Assembly (NCBI RefSeq): GCF_000716335.1
Contig: NZ_KL591002.1
Span: 293,282 to 354,869, forward strand
Direction of reading: 5' to 3'
DNA from: Streptomyces sp. NRRL S-118
Lineage (GTDB): Bacteria > Actinomycetota > Actinomycetes > Streptomycetales > Streptomycetaceae
Length of the DNA stretch: 61,588 nt
Shown here: one piece after another, positions 1 to 6,192 of the stretch
How positions within the stretch are numbered: the first letter of the stretch is position 1
Layout of the letters: every line of letters begins with the position of its first letter
Position numbers and translations under genes: made by a program
The notes under the pieces: model-generated
The model's input: the letters and a program-made list of their open reading frames with translations, nothing else
Told to the model about the DNA's origin: nothing
The model's database searches: none

Positions 1-24
1 AACCGCCGACATCTGCTTTGTAAG
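1..24. other. attL: attL core (partial), left end of the AICE
   Basis: These 24 bases are identical to 9850-9873, the stretch of the tRNA-Val gene from the anticodon loop into the T arm. The identity is cut by the window edge, so the full core is longer and probably runs to the tRNA 3' end. The two copies bracket a set of integration, replication and transfer genes, which identifies them as the attachment-site duplications left by integration. The intact tRNA lies at the other end. Confidence 0.88.
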
Positions 25-70
25 TTCGATCCGAGTCTGTTCCGGCTGCTGCGGTCGACTGGCGCGGTAG

Positions 71-104
71 CCGGACAGAGACGCTGACGTACGCCTCTGT
101 CTGG
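71..104 (-). terminator. Hairpin downstream of the DUF4145 gene
   Basis: Two 13-base arms (71-83 and 92-104) pair with two mismatched positions around an 8-base loop. The hairpin lies about 30 bases past the stop codon of the leftward DUF4145 gene, inside the att-proximal segment. There is no U tract, which is usual for Streptomyces terminators. Confidence 0.55.
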
Positions 105-108
105 CGTC

Positions 109-133
109 GTTGATGTCAGCTGTGGATGTCAGA
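109..133. repeat. Left arm-type repeat, candidate integrase/Xis binding site
   Basis: This 25-base segment contains two GATGTCA units 13 bases apart. It is repeated at 9769-9793 with three mismatches, so one copy sits just inside each end of the element. Paired arm sites inside attL and attR are what a tyrosine integrase of this family uses. The assignment as binding sites is inference from position and repetition. Confidence 0.6.
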
Positions 134-135
134 AC

Positions 136-720
136 TCAGTTTGCTGACGCCTGCCTACGTTTCTGAAACTCCTCGTACTTGGCTGTGAAAACGTAGATGT
201 AGTTCAGTAGAGCCTCGGCAAGAGACAATGCATCCGCTGCGTCTTCCCGGCTCACCGATTCCTCGCTGAAGTGCGCGCCTTGGTTGCCTAGCACTCGCAA
301 CGCCTGCGCCCAGTCGAAGAGACGGCCCTCGATCTTCCCGTTATCGCGGAGCTCCTGGAGTGCCTGGAAGAGGGCTTTTTTCTGCGTGCCCTGGTCGATG
401 CACATGCCTTCAAGCGTGCGGCGGACCATGACGGCAGCTGCTGTGTACAGGTTCGCATCAAAGCATGCACGCGCTTCCACCATCTCGCGCGCTATCGATG
501 TTGGGACGCCCGGAGCAAGTGCGGTGACCGGGGGCCACAACCGTTGATTTTCGGGCTCGTACCAGAGTTGGGGCTGTCCACACGCCAGGCAACCCCAGAG
601 CTTGAAGTCAGCCGGGCGGCCAACTTGGCCTGGTGCCCCGTCGCGACGTATGACCCATTCGTCAAGAATGGACACTTCCTCGCATTGTGGACACTGAAGC
701 AACCGCGAAACTTGGCTCAT
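136..720 (-). CDS. DUF4145 domain protein with N-terminal zinc ribbon (AICE cargo)
   Basis: A 194-residue protein. A CPQC pair near residue 10 and a CLAC pair near residue 45 form a probable zinc ribbon. The rest matches the DUF4145 pattern: a helical domain with an RRTLEG segment and a GNQGAHF motif. DUF4145 domains occur alone and fused to nucleases or helicases of restriction and defence loci, but no biochemical role is settled. The gene is isolated, points toward attL and ends next to the left arm repeat. Its base composition is visibly less G+C-rich than the transfer genes, which suggests a separate origin. It is best read as passenger cargo. Confidence 0.72.
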   Translation of the reverse strand: MSQVSRLLQCPQCEEVSILDEWVIRRDGAPGQVGRPADFKLWGCLACGQPQLWYEPENQRLWPPVTALAPGVPTSIAREMVEARACFDANLYTAAAVMVRRTLEGMCIDQGTQKKALFQALQELRDNGKIEGRLFDWAQALRVLGNQGAHFSEESVSREDAADALSLAEALLNYIYVFTAKYEEFQKRRQASAN

Positions 721-811
721 GCATGCCCCCGGGTTCGGCGCGACCAGCTGCTGAGCCTAGCGTGCAACAGGTTGGTGGAGTCTCAATAGGCGGGTCACGC
801 CAGTTAGCGAT

Positions 812-867
812 CTCGAAAACCGTCGTGGCGCGAGTCACCGTGGGTTCAAATCCCACACCCACCGCCA
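812..867 (+). pseudogene. 3' half of a tRNA-Ser(CGA) gene
   Basis: Starting at an anticodon loop CTCGAAA, the sequence continues as the 3' half of a class II tRNA: anticodon-stem 3' strand, a long variable arm, a T arm with a GTGGG/CCCAC stem and TTCAAAT loop, an acceptor 3' strand, and an encoded CCA at 865-867. The bases before 812 do not pair with it, so there is no 5' half. The break point is the anticodon loop, exactly as in the tRNA-Val att core of this element. It looks like the att core of a second AICE-type element. It cannot give a functional tRNA. Confidence 0.8.
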
Positions 868-873
868 GTGAAA

Positions 874-906
874 CGGCCCCTGACCAGGCAACATGGTCAG
901 GGGCCG
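874..906 (+). terminator. Perfect hairpin after the tRNA-Ser fragment
   Basis: A 13-bp perfect stem (874-886 with 894-906) closes a 7-base loop. It directly follows the encoded CCA of the tRNA-Ser fragment, where a tRNA terminator would be expected. This suggests that fragment and terminator were captured together from beyond a tRNA 3' end. Confidence 0.7.
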
Positions 907-1334
907 CTCTGTGTGCCGCGTCCTGTGACTACCCGCCGTTCCCCCTGTTTCCCCGACCGATCGGGCACGCCGGGGGCACGGGTCGCCTGAGGTCGGTGGA
1001 GCGGCTTTGGGCGGGAGCTGCCATGGGGCGAGAGATCGGGGGCCCGTAAGCTTCCCGCGACTCGGGCAGTCTCTGGACCTGCCCGCTAAGGCCCGATGTG
1101 GGCCCCCGATCTTCGAGGCTCGCCCCATGGTGGCTGCCTAAAGCCGTGGAGCCGACCGGCCCCAGCCACATCGGGGTTCACCCCCGATCCCCCTCGCCGC
1201 TTTGCGTGCGGCCGGCGGCCGGGCCGCGCCGGGCGAAGACAGGGGTGCGGGCCGAGCCGTCGGGCCGCGCGCTGCCGCGCCGTGCGCGGCGGTGCGTGCC
1301 TTGATGAAGTAGAGAAAGTCTTACCGCACTGCCC
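907..1334. other. Non-coding AICE segment dominated by an inverted repeat
   Basis: No convincing gene is visible here. Short open frames lack start signals and plausible codon usage. The segment is filled mainly by the 991-1157 inverted repeat, then by very G+C-rich sequence up to the stop of the immunity-like gene. In AICEs and Streptomyces plasmids, non-coding blocks of this kind can hold replication origins or transfer loci, but no such element can be named from sequence alone. Confidence 0.5.
991..1157. repeat. Large imperfect inverted repeat, ~55-58-base arms
   Basis: The left arm (991-1045) pairs with the right arm (1100-1157) across a 54-base spacer. The innermost arm parts pair perfectly (GATCGGGGGCCC with GGGCCCCCGATC, CCATGGGGCGAG with its complement), broken by a 6-7-base asymmetric bulge. 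The outer parts pair with a few mismatches. The result is a very large cruciform or RNA hairpin in a gene-free part of the element. Candidates are a single-strand replication origin, a transfer locus, or the remnant of a transposon end. Confidence 0.8.
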
Positions 1335-1562
1335 TCAGAGGGCGATCGGCTTGTAGGCCAGTGCCCTGTCGACGACCTTCTCGGCGGTCAGCTCCGGATC
1401 GAAGTCCCAGAAGATGTAGTCGCTGATGTGCGGGCAGGCCAGGCCTCGTCTTAGGTTGTCCAAGATGTCGTCCCCCTCCTCCTCGGAGGCCTCCGCGTTC
1501 ATGAGGCACTGCACGAGAGGAATCGCTTCCTCGCGGGACATCCGCGTCGGCTTCGCGGTCAC
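1335..1562 (-). CDS. Small colicin/pyocin immunity-like protein
   Basis: Seventy-five residues if started at the GTG overlapping the Nudix stop codon by 4 bp, or 68 from the internal ATG at 1541. Neither has a good ribosome site, so translational coupling to the Nudix gene favours the GTG. The pattern of an EEA-LVQ helix, an acidic loop, a CPHISDYIFW segment and a C-terminal VVDRALAYKP helix resembles the E-type colicin immunity fold, in which acidic residues cap a nuclease. No cognate bacteriocin lies nearby. Function as an inhibitor is inference; similar small proteins in Streptomyces are uncharacterised. Confidence 0.6.
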   Translation of the reverse strand: MTAKPTRMSREEAIPLVQCLMNAEASEEEGDDILDNLRRGLACPHISDYIFWDFDPELTAEKVVDRALAYKPIAL

Positions 1563-2014
1563 GGCTGCGTGATCAGTCGGCGGCCGTCGTGGCTGCGCAC
1601 GTGGGGCCCCGCCCCGTCCAGGGCGTCCAGCAACCTGATCGCGAAGACCTCGGCCATACGCTCCTCGACCTCGGCCGGCGTCAGCCACTCGACCGCCGTC
1701 GACTCGTCGGACGTTCGCTCGGCGCCGCCCGCGGGCTTGCAGCGGAAGACCAGAGCGACGATGCCCCGCGTCGTGTTCTTGTAGACCCCGGTCAGCTCGT
1801 CCACCTCGACGCGGATGCCGGTCTCTTCCCAGACCTCGCGGACGACGCCCTCCTCCGGGGGCTCGGTGAGTTCGAGGACGCCGCCCGGAAGCTCCCACGT
1901 CCCGTTGTCGGCTCGCCGGATCGCGAGGAGGCGCCCGTCCTCCCGGACGACCGCTCCCGCCACCGATACGGAGTGCAGTGGCGTTGACTGGCCTTTGCGG
2001 GCGCTGTTACTCAT
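1559..2014 (-). CDS. pif: Nudix hydrolase, candidate Pif-like transfer-immunity factor
   Basis: A 151-residue single-domain Nudix protein. The Nudix box at residues 45-67 is complete (G-x5-E-x7-RE-x2-EE-x-G-I), so metal-dependent pyrophosphohydrolase activity is plausible. pSAM2 encodes Pif, a protein with a Nudix motif that blocks redundant transfer between element-carrying cells; position on an AICE beside a GntR gene makes the same job likely here, but that is inference. The gene is divergent from the regulator. Its ATG lies within an operator-like repeat, and no Shine-Dalgarno sequence precedes it, so the message may be leaderless. A second in-frame ATG lies at 2026. Confidence 0.75.
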   Translation of the reverse strand: MSNSARKGQSTPLHSVSVAGAVVREDGRLLAIRRADNGTWELPGGVLELTEPPEEGVVREVWEETGIRVEVDELTGVYKNTTRGIVALVFRCKPAGGAERTSDESTAVEWLTPAEVEERMAEVFAIRLLDALDGAGPHVRSHDGRRLITQP

Positions 2015-2026
2015 GTACAGGAGCAT
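2009..2026. promoter_or_regulatory. GntR operator-like site A (Nudix/GntR divergent promoter)
   Basis: The 15-mer ACTCATGTACAGGAG here recurs exactly at 2877-2891. It belongs to a set of ACTCcTgTACAGGAGT-like palindromes found only beside the GntR gene and ahead of the transfer operon. Here it covers the Nudix start codon and lies just before the GntR start, so binding could block both genes. This fits KorSA-type autoregulation. Confidence 0.6.
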
Positions 2027-2032
2027 AGGAGA

Positions 2033-2824
2033 GTGAAGAGGACCGTGGGAACTCCAGTAGGAGGTGGTCGAGCGGTACCTCGGTACGTTCAGATCGCCGA
2101 TGAGATCGTCCAGCAGATCCGCGCGGGCGTCCTCAAGCCGGGCGAGATGGTGCCGAGCGAGTCTGAGCTCATCGATCGTTACGGCGTCGCGGGCGGGACG
2201 ATCCGCAAGGCCATGGTGGAGGTCAGGGCAAGCGGCTTGGTCGAGACCCGGCACGGCAAGGGTTCGATCGTGAAGGACCGGCCGCCCGTACGGCTCCGTT
2301 CCTCGGACCGGTTCCGCGCCTCGCACCGCCGTGGAGGCAAGGCCGCGTACCTCGCAGAGTCCGAGCAGTCCGGCGCCACGGCGAAGGTGAGCGTCCTCTA
2401 CATCGGCCCCATGGAAGCGCCGGCCGAGGTCGCCGAGCGACTGGGCCTCGATGCCGGGACGAAGGTTCTCGCCCGTCGCCGCCTGTACTTCCGGAACGGC
2501 ACCCCGGTGGAGACGGCCTCTTCCTACCTGCCGTGGGACGTGGTCAAGGACATCCCCGAGCTGTTCGAGGAGAACCCAGGCCCCGGCGGTATCTACGCAC
2601 GCCTCGAAGACCACGGCCACGTCTTCGCCGAGTTCGTCGAGACGCTTCAGGCCCGGCCGGCCACCAAGGCGGAGGCATCGGAACTCGCGCTGAGCCCTGG
2701 CGCTCCCGTGATCCACCTCCTTCGGAACGCGGTCACCGAGGAAGACCGCGTGGTCGAGGTCTGCGACACCCTCATGGCCGCTGACCAGTTCGTTTTCCAG
2801 TACCGCATCCCGGCCACCGACTGA
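2033..2824 (+). CDS. GntR/HutC-family regulator, KorSA-like
   Basis: 263 residues. Residues ~15-80 are a winged helix of the GntR type (PSESELIDRYGV, TIRKAM, G-V-TRHGKGSIV). Residues ~95-255 form a UTRA effector domain. In pSAM2 the GntR protein KorSA represses the activator of replication and transfer; this gene sits in the equivalent place between the Nudix gene and the transfer operon. The GTG at 2033 has an AGGAG only one base upstream, so a leaderless start or the in-frame GTG at 2045 remains possible. A strong terminator follows, isolating it from the operon it probably controls. Confidence 0.82.
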   Translation: MKRTVGTPVGGGRAVPRYVQIADEIVQQIRAGVLKPGEMVPSESELIDRYGVAGGTIRKAMVEVRASGLVETRHGKGSIVKDRPPVRLRSSDRFRASHRRGGKAAYLAESEQSGATAKVSVLYIGPMEAPAEVAERLGLDAGTKVLARRRLYFRNGTPVETASSYLPWDVVKDIPELFEENPGPGGIYARLEDHGHVFAEFVETLQARPATKAEASELALSPGAPVIHLLRNAVTEEDRVVEVCDTLMAADQFVFQYRIPATD

Positions 2825-2845
2825 CGCCGACTCAACTGCCATCAG

Positions 2846-2873
2846 CCCGCCGCGATTTCTTCTTCGCGGCGGG
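2846..2873 (+). terminator. Terminator after the GntR gene
   Basis: A perfect 10-bp stem (2846-2855 with 2864-2873) encloses an 8-base pyrimidine loop, 21 bases after the GntR stop. It separates the regulator from the operator cluster and transfer operon that begin immediately downstream. Confidence 0.8.
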
Positions 2874-2876
2874 TTG

Positions 2877-2894
2877 ACTCATGTACAGGAGTGC
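2877..2894. promoter_or_regulatory. GntR operator-like site B
   Basis: This site shares 15 identical bases with site A at 2009. It overlaps a TTGACT hexamer (2874-2879) that could be a -35 element for the transfer operon. Confidence 0.55.
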
Positions 2895-2911
2895 TGCACT
2901 CTTCTTCATGT

Positions 2912-2929
2912 CACTCCTATACAGGAGTG
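2912..2929. promoter_or_regulatory. GntR operator-like site C, near-perfect palindrome
   Basis: CACTCCTATACAGGAGTG is an 18-base palindrome with a single mismatched central pair. It is the best copy of the repeat family and contains a TATACA that could serve as a -10 hexamer, so a bound repressor would cover the promoter. Confidence 0.62.
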
Positions 2930-2937
2930 GACAAGCC

Positions 2938-2955
2938 GAGCCTGTATAGAGGAGT
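2938..2955. promoter_or_regulatory. GntR operator-like site D overlapping the ribosome site
   Basis: A diverged copy of the repeat (CCTGTATAGAGGAGT) whose right half is also the GAGGAG ribosome-binding site of the next gene. Sites B, C and D lie within about 80 bases of one another. Confidence 0.45.
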
Positions 2956-2962
2956 AACCGCT

Positions 2963-3307
2963 GTGCGTCAGATCCCCGTCGACACCTCCACGGCCATGGT
3001 GATGGTGGCCCAGCCCCCCACCCCGAAGATGGCGAACCGACAGACCGGAGAGGTCGCCACTGACCGTGAGACCGGCGCGACCCTGATGACGATCGACGTC
3101 ATGTTCGTCATGGACGGGAACGCGGAGATCCTGAACCTGACCGTCCCCGAGACCGGCATCTCCGGCGAGCTGACGATGGGCACCCCGGTCGCCCTGACCG
3201 GCGTCGTCGCCCGGCCGTGGGAGAACGAGTTCAACGGCCAGAAGCGCCACGGGATCAGCTTCCGCGCCGTCGCCGTCACCTCCCTCACCGCTGCGAAGGC
3301 GGCCTGA
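2963..3307 (+). CDS. SCO3933-family regulatory protein, first gene of the AICE operon
   Basis: 114 residues from a GTG that has a GAGGAG eight bases upstream. The beta-rich sequence, with the order IPVDTS, TGEVATDRETGATLM and WENEFNGQKRHGISFRA, matches the small regulatory family I know from S. coelicolor SCO3933. It resembles the Pra activator of pSAM2 in size and in the DRETG segment. Its position right after the operator cluster and two bases before the translocase gene suggests it is the KorSA-controlled activator. No DNA-binding motif is obvious, so its mechanism is open. Confidence 0.7.
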   Translation: MRQIPVDTSTAMVMVAQPPTPKMANRQTGEVATDRETGATLMTIDVMFVMDGNAEILNLTVPETGISGELTMGTPVALTGVVARPWENEFNGQKRHGISFRAVAVTSLTAAKAA

Positions 3308-3309
3308 CG

Positions 3310-4665
3310 ATGACCGCCTTAACGGTCGCTCTCGTCCTGGTCACCACCGTCGCGCTGCTGCTGCGGTGGCAGCGTCCGGCCTGGTACTGGCTGAGCTTCG
3401 GCATCGGTCTCGCGATCGTGCGGGTCCTGGTCCGGTACTCGTCCGTCATGGACGCATGCGGGCTGACCGTCCCGCCCTCGCGCTGGCGCCTCACCCTGGC
3501 CCGCCTGACCGGGCGGCCGATTCCCGAGTCACGTTCCCCCCGGATTCTGCGGCTGCGGCCGACACGTACGGGTCTGGTGCTTCGGGTGAAACTCCGCCCG
3601 GGCCAGGACGCGTTCGACTTCTCGGCCGCCTCCGACCGGCTGCGGCACTCGTTCGTCATGCGGAACGTCACCACCCGCGAGATCCGCTCCGGCGTGGTCG
3701 AACTGCGGATGACCGGCTACGACGTCCTCAAGCGCGTACAGATGCCGGCACTGCCCGGCGGCGGGACGATGCGAGTACCAGTCGCCCTGCGGGAGGACGG
3801 AGAGGTCTACTACCGCGACTACCGCCAGATCCCACACGCGCTGAACGTCGGCGCCACTCAGTCAGGCAAGTCCGTCTACCAGCGCAACCTCGTCGCCGCC
3901 CTCGCGCCTCTCGACGTGGCCCTCGTCGGCATCGACTGCAAGCAAGGTGTCGAACTCGCGCCGCTGGCGCGAAGGTTCACGGCTCTGGCCGACAACCCCG
4001 ACACAGCAGCCGACCTCCTCGACGCTCTCGTCCGGCACATGGAGGACGTCTATCAGCTCATCCGGCGCGAGCAGAGGCTGAGCGCGGACGTCCCGGACGC
4101 GGAGATCACCGCCGACATCTGGGACCTGCCCGCCGGCCTCCGCCCGACTCCGATCGTCCTGCTGGTCGATGAGGTCGCCGAACTCGCGCTCTTCGCCACG
4201 AAGGACGAGGAGAAGCGCCGGGACAGGATCGTCACGTCCCTCGTCCGGCTCTCTCAGCTCGGCCGCGCCGCCGGCGTCTACCTGGAGATCTGCGGGCAGC
4301 GCTTCGGTTCCGAACTCGGCAAGGGGATCACCATGCTCCGGGCCCAGCTCACGGGCCGTACCGCTCACCGCGTCAACGACGAGACGTCCGCCAACATGGC
4401 CTTCGGTGACATCTCGCCGGACGCCGTACTCGCCACGATCCAGATCCCCACGGACCGCCCCGGCACCGCCGTCGTCGGCGACTCCTCCGGCGGCTGGGTC
4501 CGCATCCGCACCCCGCACCTCACCCTGCGGCGGGCCGTGAACATCTGTAACGCCCACGCCCACCGGACCCCGGGGCTCCCCGTGCTGGACGCCTTCCGGC
4601 CCGTCCTGCCGCCCTTGGCGAAGTCCGCGACACCCGCCGTCGCGACGGCCCCCGCGACCGCCTGA
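3310..4665 (+). CDS. traSA: FtsK/SpoIIIE-type DNA translocase, TraSA/TraB-like
   Basis: 451 residues. Two N-terminal membrane segments (~3-45) precede a RecA-like motor with Walker A GATQSGKS at 181-188 and Walker B IVLLVDEVAE around 282-291. In Streptomyces this family moves double-stranded DNA from donor to recipient hypha as a hexameric ring and is the only protein strictly needed for transfer. The DNA-recognition wHTH of chromosomal FtsK is not evident; the C terminus is a short Ala/Pro-rich tail. The start overlaps nothing but lies two bases after the previous stop, so the two genes are coupled. Confidence 0.92.
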   Translation: MTALTVALVLVTTVALLLRWQRPAWYWLSFGIGLAIVRVLVRYSSVMDACGLTVPPSRWRLTLARLTGRPIPESRSPRILRLRPTRTGLVLRVKLRPGQDAFDFSAASDRLRHSFVMRNVTTREIRSGVVELRMTGYDVLKRVQMPALPGGGTMRVPVALREDGEVYYRDYRQIPHALNVGATQSGKSVYQRNLVAALAPLDVALVGIDCKQGVELAPLARRFTALADNPDTAADLLDALVRHMEDVYQLIRREQRLSADVPDAEITADIWDLPAGLRPTPIVLLVDEVAELALFATKDEEKRRDRIVTSLVRLSQLGRAAGVYLEICGQRFGSELGKGITMLRAQLTGRTAHRVNDETSANMAFGDISPDAVLATIQIPTDRPGTAVVGDSSGGWVRIRTPHLTLRRAVNICNAHAHRTPGLPVLDAFRPVLPPLAKSATPAVATAPATA

Positions 4666-4749
4666 CCGTTCCCGCACCACGGCCGGTGTGACCGCCTCAC
4701 GCCACGTCCCTACCCCTCCCTTGCCTGATGCCGGAAAGGAGGAACCGCG

Positions 4750-5469
4750 ATGCGCCCCACGCTCCGGCCGGACGCCGTCCTCGTGCAAGCCGTGATCGCC
4801 GGTGCCCTGTCCTTCGCCCATCTGCATGACCTCGCCCAGGCCGCCGGACAGACCGGATGGAAGGCGTGGGCCTACCCGGTCTCCGTCGATCTCCTCCTCG
4901 TCGCCGCCTGGAACCGCCTCCGGAGCCTCCGGGCCGCCGGCACTTCGGCTCGGTCCGCCTGGACCTGGTTCACCGTGGCCCTGGCCGCGTCTCTCGGCGC
5001 GAACATCTCCACTGCCGGGCTCCTCGACCTCACCGACGTACCGGACTGGCTGCGCATCCTCGTCGCAGGGTGGCCCGCCCTGGCCTTCCTCGGCGGCACC
5101 CTCCTTGTCCACTCTCCTGGGCATCCGGCGGCCGATCCGCCCGCCGAACCCGACGCGGAGGCGGGGCATCCCCCGGCCGTGGAAGCGGTCATCGAGCGGG
5201 ACGCGGTGGCCGAGCCGGAACCGGAGGTTGCTCCCGCCCCGGCCCTCCCTTCCCCGGAACCGGAGCCCGGCCCCGAGCCTGCCGAGGAAGCTGCCCCCGA
5301 GCCGGAGCCCGTCCCCGTGGCTGTACCGCCGGCGCTCGTCGCTCACGCCCGCAAGGTCGCCGACGACCACCGCGCCCGCACCGGCTACCCGATTGACGCC
5401 GACACCCTGCGCGCCCGCCTCGGCGTCCCGCCCCCGATGGCCAACGCCATCGCCGCCCAGCTCGCCTGA
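4750..5469 (+). CDS. DUF2637 membrane protein, SpdB-like spread protein
   Basis: 239 residues with an AAAGGAGG-type ribosome site. Residues ~10-125 contain four likely membrane helices with the DUF2637 pattern (FAHLHDLA, WAYPVSVDLLLVAAW). Residues ~130-195 are a Pro/Glu/Ala-rich linker. The last ~45 residues form a small helical domain resembling a helix-turn-helix. Such proteins in AICEs are annotated as spread (Spd) proteins, which help transferred DNA pass across septa and enlarge pocks. The position directly after the translocase agrees. Confidence 0.8.
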   Translation: MRPTLRPDAVLVQAVIAGALSFAHLHDLAQAAGQTGWKAWAYPVSVDLLLVAAWNRLRSLRAAGTSARSAWTWFTVALAASLGANISTAGLLDLTDVPDWLRILVAGWPALAFLGGTLLVHSPGHPAADPPAEPDAEAGHPPAVEAVIERDAVAEPEPEVAPAPALPSPEPEPGPEPAEEAAPEPEPVPVAVPPALVAHARKVADDHRARTGYPIDADTLRARLGVPPPMANAIAAQLA

Positions 5470-5481
5470 AAGGAGAACGCG

Positions 5482-5673
5482 ATGCCCGCCCGCGACCGCT
5501 TCCACTCCGTGATGCGGATCGGCCCCGTCCAGATCGGCACCCACCGCGACCGCCACCGCCGCACCAAGTACGCCGCCGTCTGCACCGCCGACCGCTGCGG
5601 CTGGTCCGCCGACTACTCCAGCTCCTCCGCCGCCCAGCTCGCCGCCCGCACCCACCGCTGCACCGTTCGCTGA
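5482..5673 (+). CDS. Mobile element transfer protein (short Cys-containing)
   Basis: 63 residues, beginning MPARDRFHSVMRIGPVQIG, a sequence that recurs with little change in Streptomyces AICEs and is usually called mobile element transfer protein. Two cysteines in a CTADRC arrangement, a third near the C terminus and nearby histidines suggest a bound metal. It is strongly basic. It follows the DUF2637 gene by 12 bases with its own AAAGGAG ribosome site. Exact function is unknown. Confidence 0.8.
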   Translation: MPARDRFHSVMRIGPVQIGTHRDRHRRTKYAAVCTADRCGWSADYSSSSAAQLAARTHRCTVR

Positions 5674-5692
5674 CCCGAAGGAGAACCGCGTC

Positions 5693-5848
5693 ATGGACGT
5701 CCCGCTCTGGCTCGCCCTGATCGTCGTCGGCGCCCTCGGCATCAAGTTGATCCGCCCGCCCTGGTGGCTCATCGCCGTGATCCTCCTCGGCGGCTACCTC
5801 CTCTCCGACAGCGTCATCGCCCCGCTCATCGACAGCACGATCAAGTAG
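5693..5848 (+). CDS. 51-residue membrane peptide of the spread operon
   Basis: A short gene between the transfer protein and SpdD genes, with GAAGGAG about nine bases before the ATG. It encodes 51 residues with two hydrophobic stretches (LWLALIVVGALGIKLI and WWLIAVILLGGYLL) separated by RPP, a helical hairpin, and a short polar C terminus. Tight packing (19 bases after one stop, 11 before the next start) and AICE context suggest a small spread protein. There is no enzyme signature. Confidence 0.72.
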   Translation: MDVPLWLALIVVGALGIKLIRPPWWLIAVILLGGYLLSDSVIAPLIDSTIK

Positions 5849-5859
5849 GGAGAACCGCC

Positions 5860-6192
5860 ATGTTCCGTCCGCGCATTCCGGTCAACCCGCTGCCGACCGG
5901 CATCGTCGCCCCGCTCGTCCAGCCGACCGACTCGACCTCGATCGAGCCGACGCCCTGCCACCACAGCCACGCCCCGACACCCGCCCAGGCCACGCCTGCC
6001 GTCCAGGTGCCGGCCATCCGCCTCACCCCGACCGGCCTCGTCACCGTCGTCGCCGGCGGCGCCGGACTCGTCCTCCTGGTGGGCACGGTCCTCGTCTCGC
6101 TGCTGCTCGCGGTCGCCATCACCGGCGCGTCCGTCGCCGTGAGCGCCGTGGTCCTGCGGCTGCTCGTCCGCGACCTCCAGAAGGGCCGGTGA
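5860..6192 (+). CDS. spdD: SpdD-like spread protein
   Basis: 110 residues. The N terminus is Pro/Thr-rich with a PTPCHHSHAPTP motif, and residues ~55-100 form one or two membrane helices (GGAGLVLLVGTVLVSLLLAVAI), followed by a basic tail. This matches the SpdD-like proteins of Streptomyces plasmids and AICEs, thought to act in intramycelial spread. The CHH-SH cluster could bind metal. Its stop overlaps the next start by 4 bp. Confidence 0.8.
   Translation: MFRPRIPVNPLPTGIVAPLVQPTDSTSIEPTPCHHSHAPTPAQATPAVQVPAIRLTPTGLVTVVAGGAGLVLLVGTVLVSLLLAVAITGASVAVSAVVLRLLVRDLQKGR

Noticed and set aside
1559..2842. A 427-residue Nudix protein starting far upstream on the minus strand
   Set aside because: The extra N-terminal part is antisense to the GntR gene; the Nudix homology starts at the ATG within the operator region at 2014.
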